Shown in pieces: positions 47,128 to 54,172 of a stretch of DNA of 64,000 nucleotides; position 1 is the first letter of the stretch, and each line of letters starts with the position of its first letter. A program made the translations under genes and the position numbers. Under the pieces are notes generated by a model. It ran no database searches. It was not told where the DNA came from and saw only the letters and a list, made by a program, of their open reading frames with translations. The DNA is taken from IMG/VR virus record IMGVR_UViG_3300046167_000921, positions 113,494 through 177,493 of that record; one strand, written 5' to 3'. The DNA comes from a virus.

Positions 47128-47355
47128 ATGAAACGGTTTAATTACACTATCCACAACGTGGTCGCTCATCCTTTAATGGAGATCCTCCACTTGGTAGGCT
47201 TTACAGAACTTGGTAATCGCATCCATGATGCAACCCTGCCGAAATCACAGAAGCACCAAGAGAATCAAGACCAAGAGAATCAAGACCAAGAGAATCAAGA
47301 CCAAGAGGATCAAGACCAAGATGTGGCACCTAGAGAAAATCAAGAAGATGAATGA
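47128..47355 (+). CDS. Small phage protein of the HN(V/L)VAHPLM type, 75 aa
   Basis: AAGGAG lies upstream of the ATG giving MKRFNYTIHNVVAHPLMEIL. The core VVAHPLMEILHLVGF and GNRIHDATLP recur in small proteins of many phages, with unknown role. The C-terminal third is a low-complexity QDQEN repeat from tandem 15-bp DNA repeats. It overlaps the next gene by eight bases. Confidence 0.75.
   Translation: MKRFNYTIHNVVAHPLMEILHLVGFTELGNRIHDATLPKSQKHQENQDQENQDQENQDQEDQDQDVAPRENQEDE
47255..47320 (+). repeat. Tandem 15-bp repeats (QENQD-encoding)
   Basis: The unit CAAGACCAAGAGAAT is repeated about four times with one base change. It encodes the acidic/Gln tail of the 75-aa protein and is a likely site of slipped-strand length variation. 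Confidence 0.85.
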
Positions 47356-47485
47356 GGAGCAAGAAGCTCCATCTCAACAAGAGTCTTCCGACAAAGTCCT
47401 GCAAGAAATTCTAGAGGCAAAAAGAAAACTTGCATACCTTACAGAGAAGCTGGAGAAGATAGTCCAGCAAGAAAAAAAGAAATGA
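47348..47485 (+). CDS. Small coiled-coil protein, 45 aa
   Basis: Starts inside the end of the preceding gene (MNEEQEAPSQQESS) and is mostly heptad-like helix (LQEILEAKRKLAYLTEKLE). No ribosome-binding site beyond GAAG, so it probably depends on coupling. Confidence 0.55.
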   Translation: MNEEQEAPSQQESSDKVLQEILEAKRKLAYLTEKLEKIVQQEKKK

Positions 47486-47526
47486 TACTAGTTAAATCCG
47501 CACGCGTTTAAAAAAGGAAGATTTAT

Positions 47527-48114
47527 ATGTACCGTCATTCAGGTTCAGGGTCTAGGTCGATTAATAGGCTATTTTCTGGTGTGGGAACTCGCGGTGCGAG
47601 CCACCTCTTACACTCTCTTGCAGGCTTCATTTATGATAGCCCGCTAGAAGTCGCAAAAAGCAGTAAGAGAAGAGGGGATGTGGAGGTGTCTGACACGCCT
47701 CTTGTTCACCACTTAGATCCTCGAAGAGAAGACGACATGATAAAAGGTTATGTGGGTGGTAGTGTGGAAGGCCTCGTTAAAGTGAGTTTTCACTCTCTTG
47801 AGGAGGATCTAGGCTTCCCTATTAAATTCACACACAACCCTGCGAGTGAGAGGCAGTTCCTCAGAGCTCTAACTTTAAACATAGAACACAACATATTAGA
47901 GGCTCAACCGAAAACTTATTTGGAATCTGATTTCAACCTTATCTCAGACCTTATCTCCGTACCGCATCCTTATGAGATTAAAGGTCGAGAGATTGATGAA
48001 GACAGTGTGTCTTTCAGGGTTGAAGGTCTATCTGTTAGGGGAGCAAGTTTTGTCTTCAAGGTTATCTTGGAAGCGGAATTCTTCATCTATGCAGAAAAGT
48101 CGAGAGCGAGATGA
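47527..48114 (+). CDS. Hypothetical protein, 195 aa
   Basis: AAAAAGGAAG precedes the ATG. The N-terminus is basic and Gly/Ser/Arg-rich (HSGSGSRSINRLF), and the remainder is mixed alpha/beta (LLHSLAGFIYDSPLEVAK). No family recognised. It is followed by a G-rich/C-rich hairpin, possibly a transcript end. Confidence 0.65.
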   Translation: MYRHSGSGSRSINRLFSGVGTRGASHLLHSLAGFIYDSPLEVAKSSKRRGDVEVSDTPLVHHLDPRREDDMIKGYVGGSVEGLVKVSFHSLEEDLGFPIKFTHNPASERQFLRALTLNIEHNILEAQPKTYLESDFNLISDLISVPHPYEIKGREIDEDSVSFRVEGLSVRGASFVFKVILEAEFFIYAEKSRAR

Positions 48115-48142
48115 TTACTTAGGGGGCATTTAGTACCCCCCC

Positions 48143-48190
48143 CTCCTTGATTGATAACTAAAGGAAATAATTAAACAATCAATCAAGGAG
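48143..48190 (+). promoter_or_regulatory. SD-sequestering 13-bp inverted repeat
   Basis: A perfect 13-bp inverted repeat (CTCCTTGATTGAT and its complement) with a 22-base spacer ends in AAGGAG, the ribosome-binding site of the following gene. The spacer holds GGAAATAATT, a weak match to the T4 late octamer (5 of 8). Confidence 0.6.
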
Positions 48191-48198
48191 CATTGTTC

Positions 48199-48702
48199 AT
48201 GGACAAAGTACTGAATATTCTAAAGGGTGTCTTCACAGCCCCTATCTTTTGGGTCCTACTCGCAGTAGCACCCTCCTACTACGGTATGGGTTTACAGGCC
48301 GTAGTAGGCGTGACCTCCCTCTGCTGGATACTAGGGCGTTCTTTCGCCTCTTGGGAGTTTTGTAGCGAAGAGATTAGAGCTCTTCGGAAACTTAAGAGAC
48401 CAATCCGAAAGGCGTTAACTCGCCAGACATTGAGCCTCCTAACTTGGGTCTCCGCATTCTCGGCTATTTGTTATAGTGTGTTCTTTATTGCAGGGAGCAA
48501 TACCGTGGTGGTAGATGGGGAGTTATTTTTGTTGCTCGGTTGGCTTCTAGTTATATTAATTAGTAAGAACTTCTTTGACGTAACTCAGGCTCGCTTCTCT
48601 CCAACGAAGAGGTTTTCCTCTTTCTTCTTCCTAATCTTGTTCTTGTTTATTTTTGTTTTAAACTACAAGTTAAACTACTCCTCTTTCCATCTCCACTACT
48701 AA
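48199..48702 (+). CDS. Membrane protein with about four helices, 167 aa
   Basis: The ATG giving MDKVLNILKGVF is chosen over a TTG two codons earlier, since AAGGAG lies eight bases before it. Four hydrophobic segments are visible (FWVLLAVAPSYYG, LLTWVSAFSAICY, LFLLLGWLLVILI, FFFLILFLFIFVL). A holin or exclusion role is possible but unsupported by motif. Its ribosome-binding site lies in the inverted repeat, implying late-only translation. Confidence 0.75.
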   Translation: MDKVLNILKGVFTAPIFWVLLAVAPSYYGMGLQAVVGVTSLCWILGRSFASWEFCSEEIRALRKLKRPIRKALTRQTLSLLTWVSAFSAICYSVFFIAGSNTVVVDGELFLLLGWLLVILISKNFFDVTQARFSPTKRFSSFFFLILFLFIFVLNYKLNYSSFHLHY

Positions 48703-48705
48703 TAG

Positions 48706-48753
48706 AAAGCGTCCTCTTAACTCCAGCTTCGGAAGTTAAGAGGACGCTTTTGT
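48706..48753 (+). terminator. Terminator after the membrane protein
   Basis: A nearly perfect 17-bp stem (AAAGCGTCCTCTTAACT and complement) with an 11-base loop ends in a short T-run. Confidence 0.75.
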
Positions 48754-48770
48754 GTTTAGGGGGGTCTAAT

Positions 48771-49322
48771 ATGCATAACGAAGATGATTATGTCTGTTTC
48801 ACCTGTGGTGGCCTATTCCCTTTTGCTTTTGAGCATCAAGTATTCAGCCCAAACCCATACCTCAGTGGTATCGTGATTTGTAAATCTTGCATGAGAGGAA
48901 TCGCTATGAATAAGAAGCAACGTAGAGCAAACAAAAAGAAGGCGGTGATCCGCCAGCGAAGAAAAGACCGTAATCGCAGGAAGCAGTATGACCACCTCAA
49001 GAATAAAGAGAAAGGACTCGACTTCATGGCTGAGTTCATGAAGTTGTTCCAAGGCATGGATTTGTCTTCTCTTGAGGGCGATGGCGAGGGCGAGGGCGAG
49101 ATGTCGGAAGAAGACATGCAGAAGGTGATGGCTCAGTTCACGGACTTATTGGGCGGTGGTCTCGGAGACTTGCCTTTGGACTTAGGTGGGGTTGATTTTG
49201 ACTTTTCAGAAGAGGACGAGTCACCTGACTCTGTGCCTGACTCTGTACCTGACTCTGTACCTGACGAGTCACCTGACTCTGCACTTGCTTCTGACTCTGC
49301 TCCTGACGAGTTGGGGGCTTAG
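48771..49322 (+). CDS. Zinc-ribbon protein with basic and acidic segments, 183 aa
   Basis: Start at the ATG giving MHNEDDYVCFTCGG, preceded by AGGGGGG. Two CxxC pairs (CFTC, CKSC) form a zinc ribbon, followed by a basic region (NKKQRRANKKKAVIRQRRKD) and an acidic region with Gly/Met and a tandem DSVPDSVPD tail. It probably binds nucleic acid or RNA polymerase. Function not known. Confidence 0.72.
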   Translation: MHNEDDYVCFTCGGLFPFAFEHQVFSPNPYLSGIVICKSCMRGIAMNKKQRRANKKKAVIRQRRKDRNRRKQYDHLKNKEKGLDFMAEFMKLFQGMDLSSLEGDGEGEGEMSEEDMQKVMAQFTDLLGGGLGDLPLDLGGVDFDFSEEDESPDSVPDSVPDSVPDESPDSALASDSAPDELGA

Positions 49323-49345
49323 GATAAAAAACGGTGCCCCTGATG

Positions 49346-49380
49346 CCTTTCGATAAAGAACTTAAATAACTATCGAAAGG
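49346..49380 (+). promoter_or_regulatory. SD-sequestering inverted repeat before the transglycosylase
   Basis: CCTTTCGATA and TATCGAAAGG form a perfect 10-bp stem with a 15-base loop. The 3' arm includes GAAAGG of the ribosome-binding site. The loop contains CTTAAATA, six of eight matches to the T4 late octamer. The same layout as at 11597 suggests late-only translation. Confidence 0.6.
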
Positions 49381-49388
49381 GAAAAGAA

Positions 49389-50000
49389 ATGATGACCGTT
49401 GAACTTGTTTTCTACATTATTCTGAGTATGTTGTCGTCAGACAACATCAAAAACGAGCACCTCGCAGATCCGAAGGTGCAAAGCCACCTGCGGGAAGTGG
49501 CAGAGGCAATCGTGGCTGAGCAGGGCCCCATAGACCCTCATCGGCTTATTGCTTTAGCTTACAAAGAGACCCGCTTTGGGTATAACCCCAAGTCGCTTAA
49601 TAACGGCACAGCTTGTGGCGTGTACCAGCAAGTACCAGCGACCGCCATTAAAAAGGTGACTTGCGGTCAGCTTGTCAAGGATGTGAGACTCGCCACAAAG
49701 ATGGCAGTTCTCTACATTCAATACATAGACCGCCGTTGGGGTCAAGACGAGGAAGAGGACGTAGACCAGAGAATGTGTCACTACTACAGTGGCAACATCT
49801 GCGGAGATGTTGCATCTGCTATCTATGTCAAGAAGTACCGCGAGGCTCGGAGAAAATCTCGTGGGGAGTACTTCTCTTTCTACTGCGAGAGCGATGACGA
49901 GATTTCAGACCGATACATTCGAGAGTTTTCAGATGAAATACTCTTAAATGCACTCTGGGCGACCGAGCGAGCTAAGAACCGAGCTAAGAACCGAGACTAA
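49389..50000 (+). CDS. Lytic transglycosylase (SLT-like), 203 aa
   Basis: The sequence LIALAYKETRFGYNPKS with the catalytic Glu, followed by GTACGVYQQVPATAIKK, matches the SLT (lysozyme-like) fold. CHYYSGNICG is the later signature. A hydrophobic N-terminus (VELVFYIILSML) may anchor or export it. It cuts the glycan strands of peptidoglycan; either virion entry or lysis is possible. It resembles the gene at 52180. Its 3' end overlaps the thymidine kinase gene by 17 bases. Confidence 0.82.
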   Translation: MMTVELVFYIILSMLSSDNIKNEHLADPKVQSHLREVAEAIVAEQGPIDPHRLIALAYKETRFGYNPKSLNNGTACGVYQQVPATAIKKVTCGQLVKDVRLATKMAVLYIQYIDRRWGQDEEEDVDQRMCHYYSGNICGDVASAIYVKKYREARRKSRGEYFSFYCESDDEISDRYIREFSDEILLNALWATERAKNRAKNRD

Positions 50001-50562
50001 AAGACTTCCTAGATACAGGCTTATAGTCGAAACTAGGATTGATAGGGCGACCCGATTTTATTGGGTCGCCCTTTTCGTTTACCTTCATGTTGAAAGTGGC
50101 CTTTTTAGCGGTTCCTGTCTCAAAGGTGGAGATCTCTTCGATGTTATCCGCCCAAGCGAGGAGGTACTTACTGCCTTCAAAGAGTTCTCCTTTGAAGTCA
50201 GTTCTGAGTCCATATGCATATACAGGTATTTCGAGTTCGTCGCATATTTTCGTAAATTCGAGAACCTGCTTCTTGGTCAAGAACTGAGCCTCGTCCACGA
50301 AAATGATTTGGCAAGGGTCTTTAGCCCCTGAGTGTAACATTGTATCTATGAGGATCTCGGTAGGATTAGTGTTTTCTTCTAGAGACCTCGCTTTAAGCTC
50401 AAACCCAGCTCTTGACCTGACTTGAGACTTCCCATCTCTTTCTTGGGCTATGCTTGGCACGAAGATCAAGTGTTGGATGCCTCTTTCTTGGCAGGAATGT
50501 GCTCTCATAATGAGGTTTGCACTTTTCCCTGCGTTCACCGTACTATATAAAAAAGTTAACAT
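49984..50562 (-). CDS. tdk: Thymidine kinase, type II
   Basis: The start at MLTFLYSTVNAGK is supported by GAGGAG ten bases upstream; the longer frame has no ribosome-binding site. The P-loop STVNAGKSANL, QIIFVDEAQFL and VYAYGLRTDFKGELFEGS are typical of type II kinases. The usual four zinc cysteines are absent; TFETGTAKKATFNMK stands in their place. The enzyme phosphorylates thymidine to dTMP. A plus-strand terminator lies within its 3' codons. Confidence 0.88.
   Translation of the reverse strand: MLTFLYSTVNAGKSANLIMRAHSCQERGIQHLIFVPSIAQERDGKSQVRSRAGFELKARSLEENTNPTEILIDTMLHSGAKDPCQIIFVDEAQFLTKKQVLEFTKICDELEIPVYAYGLRTDFKGELFEGSKYLLAWADNIEEISTFETGTAKKATFNMKVNEKGDPIKSGRPINPSFDYKPVSRKSFSLGS
50045..50076 (+). 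terminator. Terminator inside the thymidine kinase gene
   Basis: GGGCGACCC and GGGTCGCCC form a perfect 9-bp stem with a 9-base loop and a TTTT tail. It sits in the antisense coding of thymidine kinase, 44 bases past the transglycosylase stop. Confidence 0.75.
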
Positions 50563-51170
50563 GTTAGTAAATCTCCTCTGTTCATCTTTGTAGCAACGAT
50601 TTGCTGGATTTCTTTTTTTAACTTGGACACTTTGCGTGCCTCCCAACCTAGTGTTCTTGCAATATGTGCCATCTTGAATCCGTCCATGATGGCGTCGAAG
50701 ACCGTGAGCTGGTCTTTTTTAAAGGACTTTCGAATCTCAACGAACATTAGGTTGTCGGTGTAATCTTTCTCAAACGAGGTATTACAAGAGGAAGCCACGT
50801 CACTTTCAGACCCGTACTCAAATCTGCTTTTCTCTTTTCTGTGCTTGCTCACGATGTTCATGATGATACAATCCATGACGAGCACGATGTAAGTGGAGAG
50901 TGCCGATTTGCGGGGGTCGTAGGGGCATTTACCTCTATTCCTAATTAACACCCCTTTGTACACTTCTTGGAGTACTTCCTCTGGGTCGAGTCCTTCTTTA
51001 ACCATCCTGTGTGCTTGCCTCTTATAGAAGATGAGCTTGATGTCCTCTTTATATTTGGAGAGGTCAATACCTAGTTCGTATTCAGTCACTTGCTTGAAAG
51101 AGAAGCAAAAAATAGGAAGCATACCCTTGTGCCAAGTTTTTTCAGAGGTAAGATGGGTATAGTTAACCAT
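50556..51170 (-). CDS. Small sigma-like transcription factor, 204 aa
   Basis: Region 2-like text is seen (AHRMVKEGLDPEEVLQEVYK, then YDPRKSALSTYIVLVMD and SKHRKEKSR) and a region 4-like HTH at the end (MDGFKMAHIARTLGWEARKVS). The FDxxK/TYI...R pattern near the centre resembles both ECF sigma factors and T4 gp55. It may direct late transcription. The start is uncertain; the ATG giving MVNYTHLTSEKT is used, although its ribosome-binding site is weak. It overlaps thymidine kinase by seven bases. Confidence 0.68.
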   Translation of the reverse strand: MVNYTHLTSEKTWHKGMLPIFCFSFKQVTEYELGIDLSKYKEDIKLIFYKRQAHRMVKEGLDPEEVLQEVYKGVLIRNRGKCPYDPRKSALSTYIVLVMDCIIMNIVSKHRKEKSRFEYGSESDVASSCNTSFEKDYTDNLMFVEIRKSFKKDQLTVFDAIMDGFKMAHIARTLGWEARKVSKLKKEIQQIVATKMNRGDLLTC

Positions 51171-51196
51171 GAGTAGAATCTTTCGTCTTGAGAGAC

Positions 51197-52183
51197 ATGA
51201 AAAACAGGAGAAAGTCATTGGATCTAACACAAAAAATAAGCATTCTTCGTTGGGTCAAGAGGAAATATAAAGTAAACGTTGCTTTTGTCAAGAGTAACCT
51301 AGAAGAAGAGGATTTTGAACGCCTTTTACAGAGCTTTGCTTATCTTCGGGAAATTGGAGGTGTCTATGATGCCAACAAGTTAGTCGATGAGTTTCTCAAA
51401 GAGAGAGGTCGAGACCGCAAGCCGAGAGCGGGGTCTGGTGAGAGGGTTGCGGTACAAACTTACTTTAATACACACCAACCTCAAGATGGCGGGGTTCGAG
51501 TCTACTTAAAGCACTTACTACTTGGTGAGGGGCGAAGTGCTTCACGGGAGAACTTGAGGTTTGCGACCCGATCCTTGAAGTCTCAAGGATACGACTTGAA
51601 GTATGATATTCCCATTGACACTAAAAACTCTCGCAAAGAAGCAGTGCTTATACTCAAAGAGGACAGCGAAGTGGTTCTACCGCAAGGCCTCAAATACTAT
51701 TCTGGAAAAGAAGAGATAGTCGATGTGGCTTCGTGGATAGAGGGGTCTCTCCCTCGTTTCTACCATGAGGGTGTGGCTTTAGATTTAGATCTCAGTGAGC
51801 GGTGGTTATGTCATTACCGCAAACGCTTCATCGACTTATTTGAAATGAGTGAGTTCTCTTACCTCTACAAAGGAGATCGGAGGGGCTTCTATGTAAAATC
51901 TGCCCCTGTAGAGATGCTTTGCCACTTGTCTTTTCGAGACCTCTTTGCGTCCCACACTCTAGATGAATGGATACGGTTTGGCATATCTCATGAAACCACT
52001 TCATACACAAGAGAGCAAGAAGAGTGTTTCTTTTCGATACTCAAAGAGTACGTTTTATATAATACCCACAAGGTTAATTTGAACAGTAAGCCCATTAATA
52101 TCAATGCAGAAAAAGTGTACGGCTGGGTTGCCGTACTAGTCCTCCACTATGTTAGGGAGGCGATTTTGAAAGGAAAAGAATGA
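51197..52183 (+). CDS. Hypothetical protein, 328 aa
   Basis: The start used is the ATG giving MKNRRKSLDLTQK. It begins 26 bases from the divergent sigma-like gene, so the two may share regulation. The protein is rich in charged residues with regularly spaced aromatics (DEWIRFGISHETTSY). No family recognised. It overlaps the next gene by ATGA. Confidence 0.65.
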   Translation: MKNRRKSLDLTQKISILRWVKRKYKVNVAFVKSNLEEEDFERLLQSFAYLREIGGVYDANKLVDEFLKERGRDRKPRAGSGERVAVQTYFNTHQPQDGGVRVYLKHLLLGEGRSASRENLRFATRSLKSQGYDLKYDIPIDTKNSRKEAVLILKEDSEVVLPQGLKYYSGKEEIVDVASWIEGSLPRFYHEGVALDLDLSERWLCHYRKRFIDLFEMSEFSYLYKGDRRGFYVKSAPVEMLCHLSFRDLFASHTLDEWIRFGISHETTSYTREQEECFFSILKEYVLYNTHKVNLNSKPININAEKVYGWVAVLVLHYVREAILKGKE

Positions 52184-52737
52184 CTATTTTAGTTCTAGCT
52201 CTCTCGCTGAGCTTCCAATGTATGCTTAATAGCTTAGAGGTCGCGTCGCGAGTTGAGATCAAGAGAGATTGGTCTCATGTTACAACTTCCTCTGCAAGCA
52301 AGAAACACTTGAGGAAGCTCTTAACTCATGCTTGGGGGGAGGAAGGCCCTGACAGTAGGGTCTTTGCCCTGTCTTGGTTAGAGTCTCGCCTGAGACCTGT
52401 TAGGACGGGGGATAGGGGGAAAGCCTGTGGTGTATTCCAGATACATGCTAGGTACAGTTACCCTTTGTTTAGGCGAAAGAGAGGGTTTAATGGCTGGGAA
52501 GAGAAGGCGGAAGAATCTAAACCTCTAATCCAGAGAGAGTGCCGCAAGCTTTTTAACCTTAAATATAGTGTGGACACAATGAGGAGGCTCTTGTCTATGA
52601 TGGACAAGAGAGACCTTCATGCGTGCCACCATAACTCAGGCTTTTATGGTAAATGCAATACATGGTATAAAGAGAGAGCGTCTTTCTGGATCTCTTTCTT
52701 CTCTATCTCAAAATGGATGTGTGAAAAAGGAGAGTAG
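52180..52737 (+). CDS. Exported lytic transglycosylase, 185 aa
   Basis: The signal peptide MTILVLALSLSFQCMLN is followed by SLT-type FALSWLESRLRPVRTGD with the catalytic Glu, then KACGVFQIHARYSYPLF and CHHNSGFYGKCNTWY. These motifs pair with those of the 203-aa protein (TACGVYQQ, CHYYSGNICG), so the two are paralogues. Cleavage of peptidoglycan during lysis is likely. Confidence 0.8.
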   Translation: MTILVLALSLSFQCMLNSLEVASRVEIKRDWSHVTTSSASKKHLRKLLTHAWGEEGPDSRVFALSWLESRLRPVRTGDRGKACGVFQIHARYSYPLFRRKRGFNGWEEKAEESKPLIQRECRKLFNLKYSVDTMRRLLSMMDKRDLHACHHNSGFYGKCNTWYKERASFWISFFSISKWMCEKGE

Positions 52738-52739
52738 AC

Positions 52740-52925
52740 ATGGGAATGATCAAGACAGGTAATCCAACCCCCACCGCACCTACAGAGCTGATCCAAGGCT
52801 ACATTGATGGTATCGCAGGTAAGGATGCGACGAGCGATAACGCAGTTTATAAGAGTGGCTATGATCTCGCCATTCTAGTCAAAGAAGGCAAAGCAGACCC
52901 TCCTATGTGGGGTTTGAATGTCTGA
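52740..52925 (+). CDS. Small protein, 61 aa
   Basis: GGAG lies seven bases before the ATG. The sequence contains IQGYIDGIAGKDATSD, YKSGYDLAILVKEGKA and PPMWGLNV, a GY...GY pattern seen in small phage proteins. Function unknown. It overlaps the primase gene by eight bases. Confidence 0.65.
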   Translation: MGMIKTGNPTPTAPTELIQGYIDGIAGKDATSDNAVYKSGYDLAILVKEGKADPPMWGLNV

Positions 52926-53580
52926 TTGGGTTCAAGCGGGGTTAAGACCTCCTCTAGAGAAGTACTCTGGATATTTAGCCTCAAGGGGTGTAGACTCTAA
53001 CTCTAAGGTTAGATTTCATTCGTGGAGTCCTGTCTCCTCTGGCTGTTCGAGGTTCAACAGTATGTATGGGGACACAGGCTACAAGATCAAAGATCACTTG
53101 GTCATACCGATCACTTCACCTAGAGGGGCTATAATCGGTCTTGAGCTGAGACAAGTCCTACCTAATGGAGAGAAGAGAGTGTCTCAGTATCGGACACTCT
53201 CCGCTCAGTGGAACCCTTACTTCTTAGGGTCTCCTGAGGCCTTCTCTTCTTTACACGAAGGTGGTGATCTCTGGATCACAGAAGGTGTCTTTGATAAGAT
53301 AGCTCTAGATCGAGTCGTACCTACGGGAGATGCCGTTGTTTGCACTTTGAGAGCAGGCATGGATCAGTTGTCCATTGACATGATCCACAGGTACTACAAA
53401 CGGAGTTCTACTCTCTACATCTGTTACGACAATGACGAGACAGGTGTCAAGAAGTCAAAGTGGCTCAAGTATGAGTTTGAGAAGAGAGGGATGAAATCCG
53501 CCATCTGGAAATATCGAGGGAAAGATCCTGGAGAGGTATTCAAAGAAGGCGGAGATCAACTCTTAAGGAGGCTTTTCTGA
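52918..53580 (+). CDS. TOPRIM DNA primase (DnaG-type core), 220 aa
   Basis: LVIPITSPRGAIIGLELR is the RNA polymerase-like N-terminal part; DLWITEGVFDKIAL contains the TOPRIM Glu and STLYICYDNDETG the DxD motif. The usual N-terminal zinc ribbon is absent. It would lay primers for lagging-strand synthesis with the DnaB-like helicase encoded at 58798-60315. The last 41 bases overlap the convergent membrane-protein gene. Confidence 0.85.
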   Translation: MSDWVQAGLRPPLEKYSGYLASRGVDSNSKVRFHSWSPVSSGCSRFNSMYGDTGYKIKDHLVIPITSPRGAIIGLELRQVLPNGEKRVSQYRTLSAQWNPYFLGSPEAFSSLHEGGDLWITEGVFDKIALDRVVPTGDAVVCTLRAGMDQLSIDMIHRYYKRSSTLYICYDNDETGVKKSKWLKYEFEKRGMKSAIWKYRGKDPGEVFKEGGDQLLRRLF

Positions 53581-54172
53581 GCCTCTTTACGTCTTGAGGT
53601 CTTGCCTTTGAGGAGAAGAGCCTCTTCATCTTCTCCCAGCCTTTGAGGTCGAAGAGTACAATCACCAAGACCATCGCGACGATAAATATTTTGATCAGCA
53701 TGAAGGCTAAGGCCGCGAGGCCGAATCCTGGTATGCTTTTAGCCACCGCGTACAGCAGTCCGTAAACAATAGCGGCACTGATTATATCCGCCGTATATAC
53801 AATACCTGCTTGCTTGTCTAGGCTCTTCTCGAACCTAGACTCCCAAGTGTCGGAAAGGTACTCTACGCGGTCTTTAAAGGAGTTCTTCTTGTCGAGCTCG
53901 TTCTTAACCTCTTTTTCCATCAAGGTGCGAGGGGTTTTCGCTCTCTCTACCCACTTGCTGATCTCTTTAGGGTTTTTTACACCCTGATCAACAAAAGCCT
54001 CTCTGATATTGGAGAGGCTTTTTTTATTTTTTCTTCGAGTTCCGAGAACCCAACTTTCTAGCTCGTCAAACTTGTTCGCGAGCCAACTCTTGTCTGAAGC
54101 GGTTAAGGTCCTAGAAGCCTGTCTCTCTAGCTGGGCTATCCTTCTCTCTATTCTTAGAATTTGCTTTTCCAT
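53540..54172 (-). CDS. Membrane protein with N-terminal coiled coil, 210 aa
   Basis: The N-terminus MEKQILRIERRIAQLERQA matches the pattern of the 161-aa membrane protein at 30506-30991. Two hydrophobic segments (IVYTADIISAAIVYGLLYAV, FGLAALAFMLIKIFIVAMVL) lie in the C-terminal half, and the tail is basic. It overlaps the upstream pentapeptide gene by 19 bases. Function unknown. Confidence 0.7.
   Translation of the reverse strand: MEKQILRIERRIAQLERQASRTLTASDKSWLANKFDELESWVLGTRRKNKKSLSNIREAFVDQGVKNPKEISKWVERAKTPRTLMEKEVKNELDKKNSFKDRVEYLSDTWESRFEKSLDKQAGIVYTADIISAAIVYGLLYAVAKSIPGFGLAALAFMLIKIFIVAMVLVIVLFDLKGWEKMKRLFSSKARPQDVKRLRKASLRVDLRLL
53993..54031 (+). terminator. Plus-strand terminator inside the minus-strand membrane-protein gene
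   Basis: AAAAGCCTCTC and GAGAGGCTTTT form a perfect 11-bp stem with an 8-base loop, followed by T-rich tracts. It lies 413 bases past the primase stop. Confidence 0.78.
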
